Positions 34,376 through 43,654 of a stretch of DNA of 64,000 nucleotides are shown piece after piece; within the stretch, counting starts at the first letter, position 1; every line of letters starts with the position of its first letter. A program made the position numbers and the translations under genes. The stretch covers positions 1-64,000 of the forward strand of contig DIUX01000002.1 of NCBI GenBank assembly GCA_002423185.1, read 5' to 3'. Origin of the DNA: Micavibrio sp. UBA6147. GTDB taxonomy: Bacteria; Pseudomonadota; Alphaproteobacteria; Micavibrionales; UBA1664. The notes beneath the pieces were generated by a model that did not search any database, was not told where the DNA came from, and saw nothing but the letters and a program-made list of their open reading frames with translations.

Positions 34376-34756
34376 ATGCAAACAAAGCCCAACGCCAAAA
34401 ACACATTTAACAACCATAGCGGCCAGCCCGGATACCTTATTGTAAGAATATCCAATGACCGTCCACGGGCGATAAGCACGCAGGAAATTAAGGATGTTTA
34501 TGTCAGTACGGAAAACCAGCTCTGCGTGCAGGTGGCCGGCTCCACAAGCACCTATAAAATGAATTTCGACCTGTTTATGGAAGCCTTCCTCAGAGCCCGC
34601 CAATATGGTGAAACAATTGATTTGAGAGATGTTTGCAACCTTCCGAACACCGACAAATTGCATAAATTTTATATGGATATCGCCATGCCCGACAGCATCA
34701 AAGACGAACTCCGGCAACGCATAAGAACAATAACGCCACAGCCTTTTGGCGGATAA
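34376..34756 (+). CDS. Lysis-region paralogue 3, unknown
   Basis: 126 aa. PGYLIVRISNDRPRAISTQEI, then MEAFLRARQYGETIDLRDVC, the latter closely matching paralogue 1 (HAKQTGQSVDLRPVC). Soluble. Together with its neighbours it fills the place between the holin-like gene and the endolysin. Confidence 0.7.
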   Translation: MQTKPNAKNTFNNHSGQPGYLIVRISNDRPRAISTQEIKDVYVSTENQLCVQVAGSTSTYKMNFDLFMEAFLRARQYGETIDLRDVCNLPNTDKLHKFYMDIAMPDSIKDELRQRIRTITPQPFGG

Positions 34757-34776
34757 ATTTTAAACAGGAATTACTC

Positions 34777-35118
34777 ATGCTAAGCACATCATCCAAACGT
34801 AAGAGCACGCCCGAAAGCGGCGGCCTCCTGATCATCAAGGCAGATGGCAAAAGAAGAGCCATTCCCGCCGCAATCATTCATCATTTTTCAGAGCAAAACG
34901 ATGAAAAATGCACAATCGAACTTACCGGACAAGGAAAATACGGACGCACATGCTATCAAGTCGGAGCCAGTTTCGAAACATTATGCGATGCGTTCACCCG
35001 TGTTAAAAACGGTGAAACGGTTGACCTAACCCCGCCACCCGCCCCCGCGCCACCACAAGCCCCCACCATAAAGGCACGCCATGTCGATTTATATCCGGCA
35101 GCAACGGCAACGCCCTAG
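34777..35118 (+). CDS. Lysis-region paralogue 4, unknown
   Basis: 113 aa, AGGA before ATG. GGLLIIKADGKRRAIPAAII parallels the 'RAIS/IPA' core of the other three. LCDAFTRVKNGETVDLTP carries the family block. Ends in a Pro/Ala-rich tail. A terminator follows 30 bases later, closing a four-gene unit. Confidence 0.7.
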   Translation: MLSTSSKRKSTPESGGLLIIKADGKRRAIPAAIIHHFSEQNDEKCTIELTGQGKYGRTCYQVGASFETLCDAFTRVKNGETVDLTPPPAPAPPQAPTIKARHVDLYPAATATP

Positions 35119-35147
35119 CTAAAATCAACGGCTCAACCTTGCTCCAA

Positions 35148-35175
35148 ACGCCTGATGCTCCATCAGGCGTTTTTG
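35148..35175 (+). terminator. Rho-independent terminator
   Basis: ACGCCTGATG / CATCAGGCGT with CTC loop and TTTTG tail, after the four-paralogue cassette. Confidence 0.9.
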
Positions 35176-35206
35176 TTTATTTCGCCCTCACAGAAAGCCA
35201 AAACAC

Positions 35207-35617
35207 ATGTATGTTTTCAGCAAAAATTCCCTCAGCAGACTCCAAACACTTGACCCAGACCTTGCGCGCGTCATCACGACGGCCATGAATTTTCAGGTCA
35301 TGGATTTTGCTATTTTATGCGGAATGCGCACCGTACAAGAACAAGAGGTTTTATTCAAAACTGGCAAAAGCCGTACGTTAAAAAGCAAGCATTTGCCGAA
35401 CCGCAACAATCAATCGGAGGCCATTGACGTTGCCCCTTGGCCGGTTGATTGGAACGATCATTGCGGTTTTCATCGGCTCGCGGGGGTTATTCAGGCCGCC
35501 GCAGCCATCGAAAATGTACCGCTCAGATGGGGCGGAGATTGGGACAGGGACAACGACACACGCGACCAAAGTTTTATTGATTTGCCGCACTTCGAACTCT
35601 TTCGTCCGTTCCTTTAA
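35207..35617 (+). CDS. Endolysin, M15-type peptidase
   Basis: 136 aa. The zinc-site segments of the M15C L-Ala-D-Glu peptidase family are present: SKHL...SEAIDVAPW (His and Asp ligands) and RWGGDWDRDND...DLPHFEL (His ligand). It would cut the stem peptide of peptidoglycan to release virions. No signal peptide, so holin-dependent. Complete length for a phage endolysin. Confidence 0.9.
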   Translation: MYVFSKNSLSRLQTLDPDLARVITTAMNFQVMDFAILCGMRTVQEQEVLFKTGKSRTLKSKHLPNRNNQSEAIDVAPWPVDWNDHCGFHRLAGVIQAAAAIENVPLRWGGDWDRDNDTRDQSFIDLPHFELFRPFL

Positions 35618-35706
35618 GATTGCTGCGTATCAGCGTCCTTTCACCGATGATCCGCCATTCAATTTTTTCTTGCATACGAATATGACAAACATGTACACAG
35701 ACAAAG

Positions 35707-36495
35707 ATGACTGGTCATATAACACGCACGACGCTGGATCTCATTCCTCCGCTCGAACAATGTTTGTTCGTGCCGATTGACGTGCAACGTGAATTTTGCG
35801 ACCCCCACTATGACCAAAGAGGCAATGACAAAACAGTCGCGGTCAGCGAAAAAATCGCACATATTTCACCCCTGTTTAATCAACGCGCCCTGCGCACTTG
35901 CTGGGTTTACTATGACGATAACGCAAACAAGCCAAGACCGAAAAAGGCCTGTGGCGGGTTTTACAAAGTAACCCCTGCAAAGGACGACTTCTTAGTATGC
36001 AAAAATAATAATTCCGCCTTTATGATGCATCCGTCCCCATTAGAAAACCTTCTTGAAGATGAAAAAATTACGACCTTGGTCGTTGCGGGCGTCAATTTAT
36101 CGGCCTGTGTCAAGGAAACCGTCCAAGGCGCCCTTTGCCACGGATATGATGTGATCCTTCTCGAAGATTTATGCGCCAATGACAATCATTGCCACGGCGG
36201 CATCGGATTATTCCAAAGCAATATTCGTGACCACCTGAAATATCACGAAAAATTTGGTTCATCGCACAAAGCCGCCGGCAAAATTTCGTACACAACGTCT
36301 GATGTCTTCCTTGAGCTTGTCACCCAAAAACACGCAAAAACCTGTGAGAGCTCATCAATTCCAAACGCACCAAACAAAGATATGTCCCTTTCAGACAACT
36401 TCCAGCGCAGCACCCAAAAACCGCAACCTTCTTGGGTCAAAGCTATGAAAAACCTTTCAAAGCTATTCTTTCCATCGCAATACCGCCCGCAATAA
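35707..36495 (+). CDS. Isochorismatase-fold cysteine hydrolase inside the lysis cassette
   Basis: 262 aa. Probable Asp-Lys-Cys catalytic triad: D25 (PIDVQREF), K99 (VCKNNNSAF) and C134 (NLSACVKET). Family members hydrolyse isochorismate, N-carbamoyl or nicotinamide-type C-N bonds; the metal-site DxH of nicotinamidase is absent. A basic, Ser-rich extension of about 55 residues follows the domain. It stands between endolysin and holin, an unusual place for such an enzyme. Its closest relative in this window is the gene beside tRNA-Phe. The ATG has no clear ribosome site. Substrate unknown. Confidence 0.85.
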   Translation: MTGHITRTTLDLIPPLEQCLFVPIDVQREFCDPHYDQRGNDKTVAVSEKIAHISPLFNQRALRTCWVYYDDNANKPRPKKACGGFYKVTPAKDDFLVCKNNNSAFMMHPSPLENLLEDEKITTLVVAGVNLSACVKETVQGALCHGYDVILLEDLCANDNHCHGGIGLFQSNIRDHLKYHEKFGSSHKAAGKISYTTSDVFLELVTQKHAKTCESSSIPNAPNKDMSLSDNFQRSTQKPQPSWVKAMKNLSKLFFPSQYRPQ

Positions 36496-36513
36496 ATATT
36501 GAAGGATTCCGAT

Positions 36514-36942
36514 ATGTTGAGTTTTTTACAGGCCCTGATCGGGCCTATTTTTGCGACGATCGACAAGGTGGTCGAAAACAAAGCAGAGGCCGAAAGAATT
36601 AAAAACGCCCTGCAACAAGATATGCTGACGACCCAAGCCAACGCCCTCAAAGCCGCCGCCGAGATTATCGTCGCCGAGGCAAAGGGGGAGAGCTGGCTGC
36701 AACGAAACTGGCGGCCTGTTCTTATGCTGTGGTTCGCGGGGTTAATCGGGGCGCATTGGCTCGGCTTCACCGCCCCGAACCTCCCCGAAAGCGTGGTCGA
36801 CAGCTTGCTCGATATTGTCCAGCTCGGCGTTGGCGGCTATATCATCGGGCGCAGCACCGAGAAAATCGTCAAAGAAGGCGCTGAAGCCTATAAAAAAGCG
36901 GCGGCGGACAAAGCCTCCTCACAACGTTCTTTCAACAACTGA
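36514..36942 (+). CDS. 3TM holin family protein
   Basis: 142 aa from ATG 36514 with GAAGGA seven bases before. The segment GESWLQRNWRPVLMLWFAGL is the signature of the GTA_holin_3TM family, followed by a second TM (VGGYIIGRSTEKI region) and a Lys-rich tail. It makes inner-membrane holes that let the endolysin through. It is the last phage-like gene. Confidence 0.88.
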   Translation: MLSFLQALIGPIFATIDKVVENKAEAERIKNALQQDMLTTQANALKAAAEIIVAEAKGESWLQRNWRPVLMLWFAGLIGAHWLGFTAPNLPESVVDSLLDIVQLGVGGYIIGRSTEKIVKEGAEAYKKAAADKASSQRSFNN

Positions 36943-37106
36943 CGCCCTTGTGAAATTTAAAAACAAGAACATTGTGCGCCGCGCAATAAAAAACCCTTGC
37001 AACAGGCAAACGAATATGGTCGTATAGTTCTCAACAATGATCTGTGAGGCAATTGCGGGTTGAGAAAAGAACAGGGCATCAGTGGGAGGTTTCTTAAACT
37101 GATACA

Positions 37107-38864
37107 ATGAAAAAAAAATTTAATGATGCCAGTACAAGGCTGCCGCTGACCCTTTCGAGGCTGACGCGGCGGCTAAATTTTTTTCAAGAGGACGGCTTTG
37201 TTCAGTCCATTCTTGAAAAACACAGCAGCGCTTTCCTAGCGCGCAATCGCGACCGCCTTGAAAAAACCGGCGCGTTCGTTGCCGGCAAACTTGATATTCA
37301 AGCGCAATACAGCGACACAGAACGTCCGGCGCAGCTTTGCGTTATGTCCCGTATTCATCCGCCGGGGCAAGACATCAAGGTTTTGAAATCCCACGTCCTG
37401 TCGAGCAAAGAATACGAAGATTGCCACCAAGACGCCTATCGCCTCGGTGCCATCGCCCCAAGCTTTACAACAGACGGCACCGGAATGCGCGAACCGCATC
37501 TGCTGTCTTTTACAATGGGATATATGCTCTCGAAAAGTGATATATCCGTCCATTGCCCTGTCACGATGTCGGGGGCTGTGGCGTATGTCTTGGAACATTT
37601 TGCGCCGCCATCCGTGCGCGACCAATATTTGCCTGAATTACTCCGCCAAGACGGCAAAACCAGCACAGGCGGTACATGGGCGACCGAACGCCACAGCGGC
37701 AGCGATGTCGGCGCAACAACGACCACCGCAACCCCCCTTTCCACCGATCCGCAAAGCGGAGAAAAATCGGTTCAGCTTAACGGCATTAAATGGTTTGCCA
37801 GCAATGCCTCCTCCCAAATTGCCGTTGCGACAGCGCGATTAGACGGCGCGGGCGATGGCGGCAAAGGCCTTGGCCTGTATCTTGTGCCGTCCCACAAACC
37901 GGACGGAACGAAAAACAGCTATGTCCTTGAGCGCCTTAAAAACAAAATGGGCACAAAAGGCCTCCCGACCGGCGAAATACGGTTGGAAAACGCGTATGCG
38001 GTTGAGATTGTGCCGCCGCCGCACGGCCTGCGCATCATGATGGAGGCCTTGGGCTATAGCCGCGTTCACAACGCGATGGCGGCGGCAGGCGTCATGCACC
38101 GCACCTATTTGGAAGGCCTCGTATGGACAAGCAACCGCGAAACCTTCGGGCAAGCCCTGATTGACCGCCCGATGATCCAAAAACGCTTGCTTGACTTGGA
38201 AATGACATGGCAAGCGGGAACCGCTCTCGCCTTTGAAGCAGCCAAAAGTTTTGACCAATGCGCCGCCACCGGTGACCTTATGAGCGATGACAAAATCTGG
38301 ATGCGGATTATCACCGCCATCGCCAAATTCAAAACGGCGGAACAAGCCGTCGATTGCGCACAAAAATCACTCACACTCATCGGCGGCAACGGCTATACCG
38401 AAGACTTCGCCACCTCACGCATCCTGCGCGATGCGATGGTCTTGCCGGTTTGGGAAGGGCCAGAGCAAATTCAGGCGAAAGAGCTTATGGGCATGTTGTT
38501 TGCCGACAATGAGCGCGGTGCCAAGATTTTCAAACAAACCCTTAAGCAACGCATTGATGGGATAGAGGACGCTCCCCTTCGTAAAACCCTTTCTAAATCC
38601 CTGACGATCATCACACGCAGCGACATTCCCGCGATGCGGAAAAACCCGCTTTTGGCCGATGCCAATGCCGATATTTTGATGAACAAAATGGCGTTGCTGT
38701 GCGAAGCCGTCATGCTGGCACAGCAAGCGCAATGGTCGTTGTCGCATAAAGGACAAAGACGCAGCATGGAATTATGCCGCCGCTTTGTGGAGCATCATCA
38801 AGCCATTTTATGCAAGGCCAGCCCCAAAACCATTGATCCGATGATCCGCCGCCCAAGACCCTGA
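37107..38864 (+). CDS. AidB-like acyl-CoA dehydrogenase
   Basis: 585 aa. The middle has the flavoprotein core (GTWATERHSGSDVGATTT, MGTKGLPTGEIRLENAYA), and near the C-terminal part GGNGYTEDFATSRILRDAMV and PVWEGPEQIQAKELM. The Glu of WEG corresponds to the usual catalytic base. The length and the N-terminal extension match the AidB/adaptive-response subgroup of acyl-CoA dehydrogenases rather than a fatty-acid enzyme. FAD-dependent; substrate uncertain. No signal peptide. Confidence 0.9.
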   Translation: MKKKFNDASTRLPLTLSRLTRRLNFFQEDGFVQSILEKHSSAFLARNRDRLEKTGAFVAGKLDIQAQYSDTERPAQLCVMSRIHPPGQDIKVLKSHVLSSKEYEDCHQDAYRLGAIAPSFTTDGTGMREPHLLSFTMGYMLSKSDISVHCPVTMSGAVAYVLEHFAPPSVRDQYLPELLRQDGKTSTGGTWATERHSGSDVGATTTTATPLSTDPQSGEKSVQLNGIKWFASNASSQIAVATARLDGAGDGGKGLGLYLVPSHKPDGTKNSYVLERLKNKMGTKGLPTGEIRLENAYAVEIVPPPHGLRIMMEALGYSRVHNAMAAAGVMHRTYLEGLVWTSNRETFGQALIDRPMIQKRLLDLEMTWQAGTALAFEAAKSFDQCAATGDLMSDDKIWMRIITAIAKFKTAEQAVDCAQKSLTLIGGNGYTEDFATSRILRDAMVLPVWEGPEQIQAKELMGMLFADNERGAKIFKQTLKQRIDGIEDAPLRKTLSKSLTIITRSDIPAMRKNPLLADANADILMNKMALLCEAVMLAQQAQWSLSHKGQRRSMELCRRFVEHHQAILCKASPKTIDPMIRRPRP

Positions 38865-38978
38865 GTTTGGCGCTCCTCCTTTGCCTTATTAATTTTTCAT
38901 AAAAAAATTGATTTTTGAACGTTCCCTCGTTATGTTTTGCGAAAGCATTTCAGGCAAACAACACGGAACACCCGTATC

Positions 38979-39719
38979 ATGAGCAAAAACGACCTCTTCG
39001 CGAAATACTTTAACGCCCACGCACAGCGCAACGGTATTTGCTATTATGATCCGATTGTGAAAGCCAGCCCTGTAAAGCAAGGCGATCAATGCGAACTCGT
39101 TATGAACGGGGTTAAATCCCGCGAAACAGCCATCGAGGATGGCTATGTTGTCGCCATTCAGGGCGATGTTTTGTTTTATAACACCGCGCGGTTTAACCTC
39201 ACATTCTCCAGAATTGATGAATGGCTGAGCCGGACAAACCGCTCCTCACTCCCCGAAAACACCATGGCCTTCCCCGTTGAAAAGGGGCAAGAGATCAAGG
39301 TGCATATGTTGGAACGCGCAACGCAGGCGACCATGACGACGGCGCCTTCTGACGGATGGGTTGTGAATTCCTATGCCGAGGGCAAAGCCCGTTTCATGAC
39401 CGACCTTGTTTTTCGCTCTATGTACAAAACCGATCTGGCCTTGCCCGACAGCCAGAAAAATATTTATCGCTATAAAACGCTCAATACAGACCTTCCTGTG
39501 TCCTATGTCCGGCTTGATCGCGACATTCATTATCGCGATTCCATGAACATTCCGCACATTGCCTATGCGGGCGACATGCTTCTTGCCCTGCCGTCCTTAC
39601 CGCGCGACTACAGCGAAGTCGCCATCGACATGTTTTACAGCAGTTTTGCGGTTGAGCGCCCATCCCCGATGAAAGCGGAACCCGCAAAAATCATTCCGTT
39701 CAAAAAAAGAACGCCATAA
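38979..39719 (+). CDS. Hypothetical protein with C-terminal IIPFKKR motif
   Basis: 246 aa from the ATG giving MSKNDLFAKYFNAHAQ; a longer frame from 38937 is not supported. Soluble, no clear domain. It ends PAKIIPFKKRTP, a tail like those of other unknown genes in this window (for example KATILPFRRKTADRL). It precedes a hydrolase gene by 19 bases and may share its transcript. Confidence 0.75.
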   Translation: MSKNDLFAKYFNAHAQRNGICYYDPIVKASPVKQGDQCELVMNGVKSRETAIEDGYVVAIQGDVLFYNTARFNLTFSRIDEWLSRTNRSSLPENTMAFPVEKGQEIKVHMLERATQATMTTAPSDGWVVNSYAEGKARFMTDLVFRSMYKTDLALPDSQKNIYRYKTLNTDLPVSYVRLDRDIHYRDSMNIPHIAYAGDMLLALPSLPRDYSEVAIDMFYSSFAVERPSPMKAEPAKIIPFKKRTP

Positions 39720-39738
39720 TCAAGGGAGAAAGCGCCGC

Positions 39739-40500
39739 ATGGGATGGCGTCAAAAAATCAATAAGCATCGCCGCAAACTATCCCAAAAAGCGCTGAGCAA
39801 AGCGTTTAATAAGCTGTCATCCTGCGTCTTCCTTGCGATTGACCCGCAAAAACATTTTTGCGACCCGATCTATAACCCGCGCCGCGGCACCGAAAAAACC
39901 GATGCGCTTTGCACCGAAATTAACAAAGCCGCGCAGGAGTTTCGCAGGCGCAGCCTCAGTATTTGCTGGGTATACAGCGATAAATTTTCCCAAGGGCCAA
40001 ACGGGTCTTTCGGCGGCTGGCACAACGTTAGCCCCCACGAAAAAGACCTCATCGCTGGCAAACATGGAAACTCGGCCTTCGAACATCCTTTTGATGTGCA
40101 TATTCAAGGCGGTGGGCCGCTTGGTGCGATGCTGGCTCAAAACAATAAAAAACACCTTCTTGTGGCCGGCTTCAACCTTGCCGCCTGTGTTGAGGACACC
40201 GTCAAGTCGGCACTCGCCCACGGATATAATGTCTTTGTGATCGAGGATTTATGCGGCAATGACGCCTTTTCTGCCGCCCATCATTCCTTGCTGGATTTTA
40301 AACAAGACATGCTGCGCTATTGCAGCCGCCTTGAAAAAATCGCCGATGAGGCTCAATCCTCCAAAAAAACACCCCCTTTGAACGAGCCACCAACCATTCC
40401 CCCAACGCCCGCCCCGTACATCCCCTCTCGCCCTTTCGGGGCTCTCCACTACACAACCACTGAAGCTATCAGCAAAGCGTTAGTCTGCGCCCGCCGCTAA
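39739..40500 (+). CDS. Isochorismatase-fold cysteine hydrolase, host copy
   Basis: 253 aa, GGGAGA upstream. Triad D35 (AIDPQKHF), K108 (IAGKHGNSAF) and C150 (NLAACVEDT). N-terminal basic helix of about 25 aa precedes the domain. The pattern FCDPIYN near the active site and 'DLCGNDAF' in the C-terminal half are shared with the other copies. Pro-rich insert after residue 210. Substrate not deducible. Confidence 0.85.
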   Translation: MGWRQKINKHRRKLSQKALSKAFNKLSSCVFLAIDPQKHFCDPIYNPRRGTEKTDALCTEINKAAQEFRRRSLSICWVYSDKFSQGPNGSFGGWHNVSPHEKDLIAGKHGNSAFEHPFDVHIQGGGPLGAMLAQNNKKHLLVAGFNLAACVEDTVKSALAHGYNVFVIEDLCGNDAFSAAHHSLLDFKQDMLRYCSRLEKIADEAQSSKKTPPLNEPPTIPPTPAPYIPSRPFGALHYTTTEAISKALVCARR

Positions 40501-40607
40501 TGCGCTTTCTTTCCGCTTTTTATATTTGACATAAAACAAAAAATTCGCTAATTATGGCCGATCAACACCGCTCATAATAACAATAAATCAGGGATTATCG
40601 CGCCATC

Positions 40608-41903
40608 ATGAACGTCTTGATCGTCAATGCCTATCCGGAAGACAAATCATTCGGCGGAAAACTCCGCGATGACATCCACGGCACGATCGCCGCCGCCGGA
40701 CACAGTGTTACGCGCAGCGACCTCTACGCCATGAAATTTACCGCCGTTGATTATCCTGACGATTTTGCATCACGGCTTGACCCCAATTATTTCAGTTTAG
40801 AGGCCGAACAGCGCCACGCCTATAACACCGGCACACTCCCCCTTGACGTCAAAGCCGAGCAAGAAAAAATCAAACAAGCCGACGCTGTTTTGTTCTTGTG
40901 CCCCGTCTATTGGGCGTCCGCCCCCGCTATCCTTAAAGGCTGGTTTGAACGGGTTTTTACGCCTGAATTTTCCTATGGCCAGAAACAAAAATTCGCCAAT
41001 GCGCCGCTCAAAGGCAAAAAGGCTCTGTTCGTTACAAGTTCAGGCGGCTTAATGGGCGCGAACGACAAACAACAAGCGCAAACAGTCGCCGCCGGATATT
41101 TTGACCCGCTATGCCGTTCGCCCTTGCGGTATTGCGGATTTGACGTGTTGCAAACCCGCGCCATCATCGCGCCGCAAGCCTTACCCGAAGCTGAAAAGCA
41201 AGCGATCAGCACAACCACCGCAAGCCGCATTTTGCGTGATATTCAAAAATCCGTTGTCACACCATCGCCCAAAACCGGCGTTTTGATCCACCTCAACGGC
41301 CGCCCTGGCGTCGGCAAAAAAACCATTGCACAGGCCTATGCCGATGCCTATGGCGCCATTTTGGTTGATAATCATACATTGCTGAACCCCGGCCTTGCCG
41401 TTTCAGGTCGTGACAGCGCCGGTTATTACCGTGTCGCGAAATCCGTTCGATCCGCCGTCTATGCGGAGATTGAAGAAGGCCTCAGACAAGGCAAGCATTA
41501 CATCCTGACAAACGCCCTCACCAACGAAGTGCCGCTTCACCGCGAAGTGATGGACGAGATCACACAACTCGCCCATCGTGCCGAGGCTGTTTTATGCGCC
41601 CAGACATTATTTTGTGACCATGACGTCAACCTGAAACGCGTGCAATCGGCAGGACGCGCCGAGCAAAATAAACTCACCGACCCGATAAAGCTCGCGGACA
41701 TGTTCAATAAATTCACAATGATCTTGGACGACACGCATGACTTCATGAATGTCACCAGCGCCTCACCACAAAAAGCCGCGAAAAACATTCACGCCTCCGT
41801 GCAAGACATGCTCGCCGGTCGTTCCGCGCCACAAGCCACAAAGGCGCAAAACGCGCAAAACCCGCAAGTGCGCGAAACATCTAAACCCCGCAAACCCAAA
41901 TAG
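40608..41903 (+). CDS. NQO-type flavodoxin domain fused to P-loop kinase-like domain
   Basis: 431 aa. N-terminal half (1-205) is a flavodoxin-like NAD(P)H oxidoreductase: NVLIVNAYPEDKSFGGKL, then PVYWASAPAILKGWFERVF and VTSSGGLMG, typical of the NQO1/MdaB family, which reduces quinones using FMN or FAD. Residues 220-400 form a separate domain with Walker A GRPGVGKKT, and a lid-like charged stretch, resembling small kinases (zeta-toxin or shikimate-kinase-like). I know of no standard protein with this combination. It ends in a Pro/Lys-rich tail and lies 11 bases before nadE, so probably co-transcribed. Confidence 0.75.
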   Translation: MNVLIVNAYPEDKSFGGKLRDDIHGTIAAAGHSVTRSDLYAMKFTAVDYPDDFASRLDPNYFSLEAEQRHAYNTGTLPLDVKAEQEKIKQADAVLFLCPVYWASAPAILKGWFERVFTPEFSYGQKQKFANAPLKGKKALFVTSSGGLMGANDKQQAQTVAAGYFDPLCRSPLRYCGFDVLQTRAIIAPQALPEAEKQAISTTTASRILRDIQKSVVTPSPKTGVLIHLNGRPGVGKKTIAQAYADAYGAILVDNHTLLNPGLAVSGRDSAGYYRVAKSVRSAVYAEIEEGLRQGKHYILTNALTNEVPLHREVMDEITQLAHRAEAVLCAQTLFCDHDVNLKRVQSAGRAEQNKLTDPIKLADMFNKFTMILDDTHDFMNVTSASPQKAAKNIHASVQDMLAGRSAPQATKAQNAQNPQVRETSKPRKPK

Positions 41904-41914
41904 AAACAACCGCC

Positions 41915-43615
41915 ATGAGCCACTGCGCAAACGATAATCGCGATGCCTTCACCTACACAATGGCTCAGCTAGACCCCAAAGTTGGCGACCTCAAAGCCAA
42001 TTATGACAGCATCAAAAAAGCCCATGATGCCGCGCGCATAGTCGGCACCGCCCTTGTCATCACGCCTGAGCTTAGCCTGACCGGATATCCCACAGACGAC
42101 CTTACGTTACGGCCTGAATTTTTGGACAATATTCGCGATTATGTCGCCCAGCTCGCCGGCGACACCAAGGACGGCCCCGCCCTCATCATCGGTGCGCCGT
42201 GGGTCGTGGATGGACGCATTTATAATGCTGCTCTCACGCTTCAAGACGGGCGTATCGCGCATGTGAATTGCAAGCACGACTTGCCCCAATACGGCCCGTT
42301 TGACGATCCGCGCGTGTTCGCCAGTTGCGATTTCGGCGCCCCCATCACGATCAAAGGGCATCAAATCGGCCTTTTGATATGCGAAGATGCATGGACAACG
42401 ACCTATGCCGAACACTTAAAAAACCAAGGCGCCGAGATTTTGATCTCCGTCAACGCCAGCCCGTTCGAAGAAGGCAAGGAAGACGCCCGCCATGCCATCG
42501 CCCGCGCCTGTGTTAAGGCCACGGGATGCCCCATGCTGTATGTCAATCAAATCGGTGCGCAGGATGAATTGCTGTTCGATGGCGCGTCTTTTGTTATGGA
42601 TCATAATGGCGACATCACAACCCGTATGCCCGAATGGCAAGAAGGCATAAACCATAATGCCTTCGAATATATCAAAGGCCAAGCCACCCCGATTCCGTCC
42701 TTCATCGACCTTGCGCCGCGCCTGGATGCCGAAGCGAGTCTGTATACCGGCCTTGTCTTAGCAATCCGCGATTACGCCGGAAAAAACGGGTTCAAAACAG
42801 CCGTAATCGGGATTTCAGGAGGGGCGGACAGCGCCCTGACAACCGCTCTGGCCGTTGATGCGCTGGGCGCAAAGAACGTTCATGCCCTTATGCTGCCCTC
42901 CGGATACACATCCGATGAAAGCCATGTTGACGCGTCTTTCACGGCTCGTTCGCTCGGCTGTCATTATTCTCAAGACCTGTCGATCGCCGCCCCGTTTGAA
43001 GCCATTAAAGGCGAACTGAAAAAACGCTGGGATGCCAGCAACGTCCAAATCACCATGGAAAATATTCAGGCGCGGCTTCGTATGCTGATGCTGTTTGCCG
43101 TATCGAATGAGGAAAACCACCTCGTCCTGAACACCAGCAATAAATCCGAAGTCGCGATGGGACATTCCACCGTTTATGGCGATACGGCGGGCGGTTTTGC
43201 GCCGCTTATGGACATTTTCAAAACCCGTGTTTTTGCCCTGTCGAAATGGCGCAATGAGCATACTTCGCCAATCGGCTACGGCCCCGCGCACATCGTTATT
43301 TCACCGAATATCTTCGTCAAAGACCCGACGCCGGAGCTCAGCCCCAATCAAACCGACCGCGATTTATTGCCGCCCTATGACGTCCTTGACCCCATCATCA
43401 AAGCCTTGGTGGAAGACGAGCGCAGCACCGCCGACATCATCAAAGACGGTGCCGATGCCGCCACCGTCTATATGATCCAGCACAAAATGCAAAAGCAACA
43501 ATTCAAGCGCTTTCAAATGCCCCCCGGCCCCAAAGTTACAAAGCGGAGCTTTAACAAGCGCGAGCGCCGATACCCCATCACCAATGGGCATGTCCCCATG
43601 CGCCGCCCCGTTTAA
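41915..43615 (+). CDS. nadE: Glutamine-dependent NAD+ synthetase
   Basis: 566 aa. Nitrilase-fold glutaminase domain with E52 (TPELSLTGYP), K120 (NCKHDLPQYG) and C156 (LLICEDAW). The synthetase domain starts with the PP-loop GISGGADSALTTA at about 294. It makes NAD+ from NaAD, ATP and glutamine. Full length. It follows the NQO-kinase fusion and is followed by two isochorismatase-fold hydrolases. Confidence 0.95.
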   Translation: MSHCANDNRDAFTYTMAQLDPKVGDLKANYDSIKKAHDAARIVGTALVITPELSLTGYPTDDLTLRPEFLDNIRDYVAQLAGDTKDGPALIIGAPWVVDGRIYNAALTLQDGRIAHVNCKHDLPQYGPFDDPRVFASCDFGAPITIKGHQIGLLICEDAWTTTYAEHLKNQGAEILISVNASPFEEGKEDARHAIARACVKATGCPMLYVNQIGAQDELLFDGASFVMDHNGDITTRMPEWQEGINHNAFEYIKGQATPIPSFIDLAPRLDAEASLYTGLVLAIRDYAGKNGFKTAVIGISGGADSALTTALAVDALGAKNVHALMLPSGYTSDESHVDASFTARSLGCHYSQDLSIAAPFEAIKGELKKRWDASNVQITMENIQARLRMLMLFAVSNEENHLVLNTSNKSEVAMGHSTVYGDTAGGFAPLMDIFKTRVFALSKWRNEHTSPIGYGPAHIVISPNIFVKDPTPELSPNQTDRDLLPPYDVLDPIIKALVEDERSTADIIKDGADAATVYMIQHKMQKQQFKRFQMPPGPKVTKRSFNKRERRYPITNGHVPMRRPV

Positions 43616-43654
43616 CCCGAGAAAACGAAACAAAACAACACGATACGACAAGAC

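Larger units (their letters stand above)
13831..36942 (+). mobile_element. Podovirus-type prophage late module (packaging to lysis)
   Basis: The order is terminase small and large, portal, Bbp19-like, scaffold, capsid, Bbp16-like, tail tubular A and B, internal virion proteins, T7-type fibre, holin and endolysin. It follows BPP-1/T7-like podophages. No integrase, repressor, replication gene or attachment repeat is visible. Boundaries are set by the first and last phage-like genes, so they are approximate. Confidence 0.85.

Noticed and set aside
13831..36942. Diversity-generating retroelement, as in BPP-1
   Set aside because: No reverse transcriptase, template repeat or variable repeat at the fibre gene was found.
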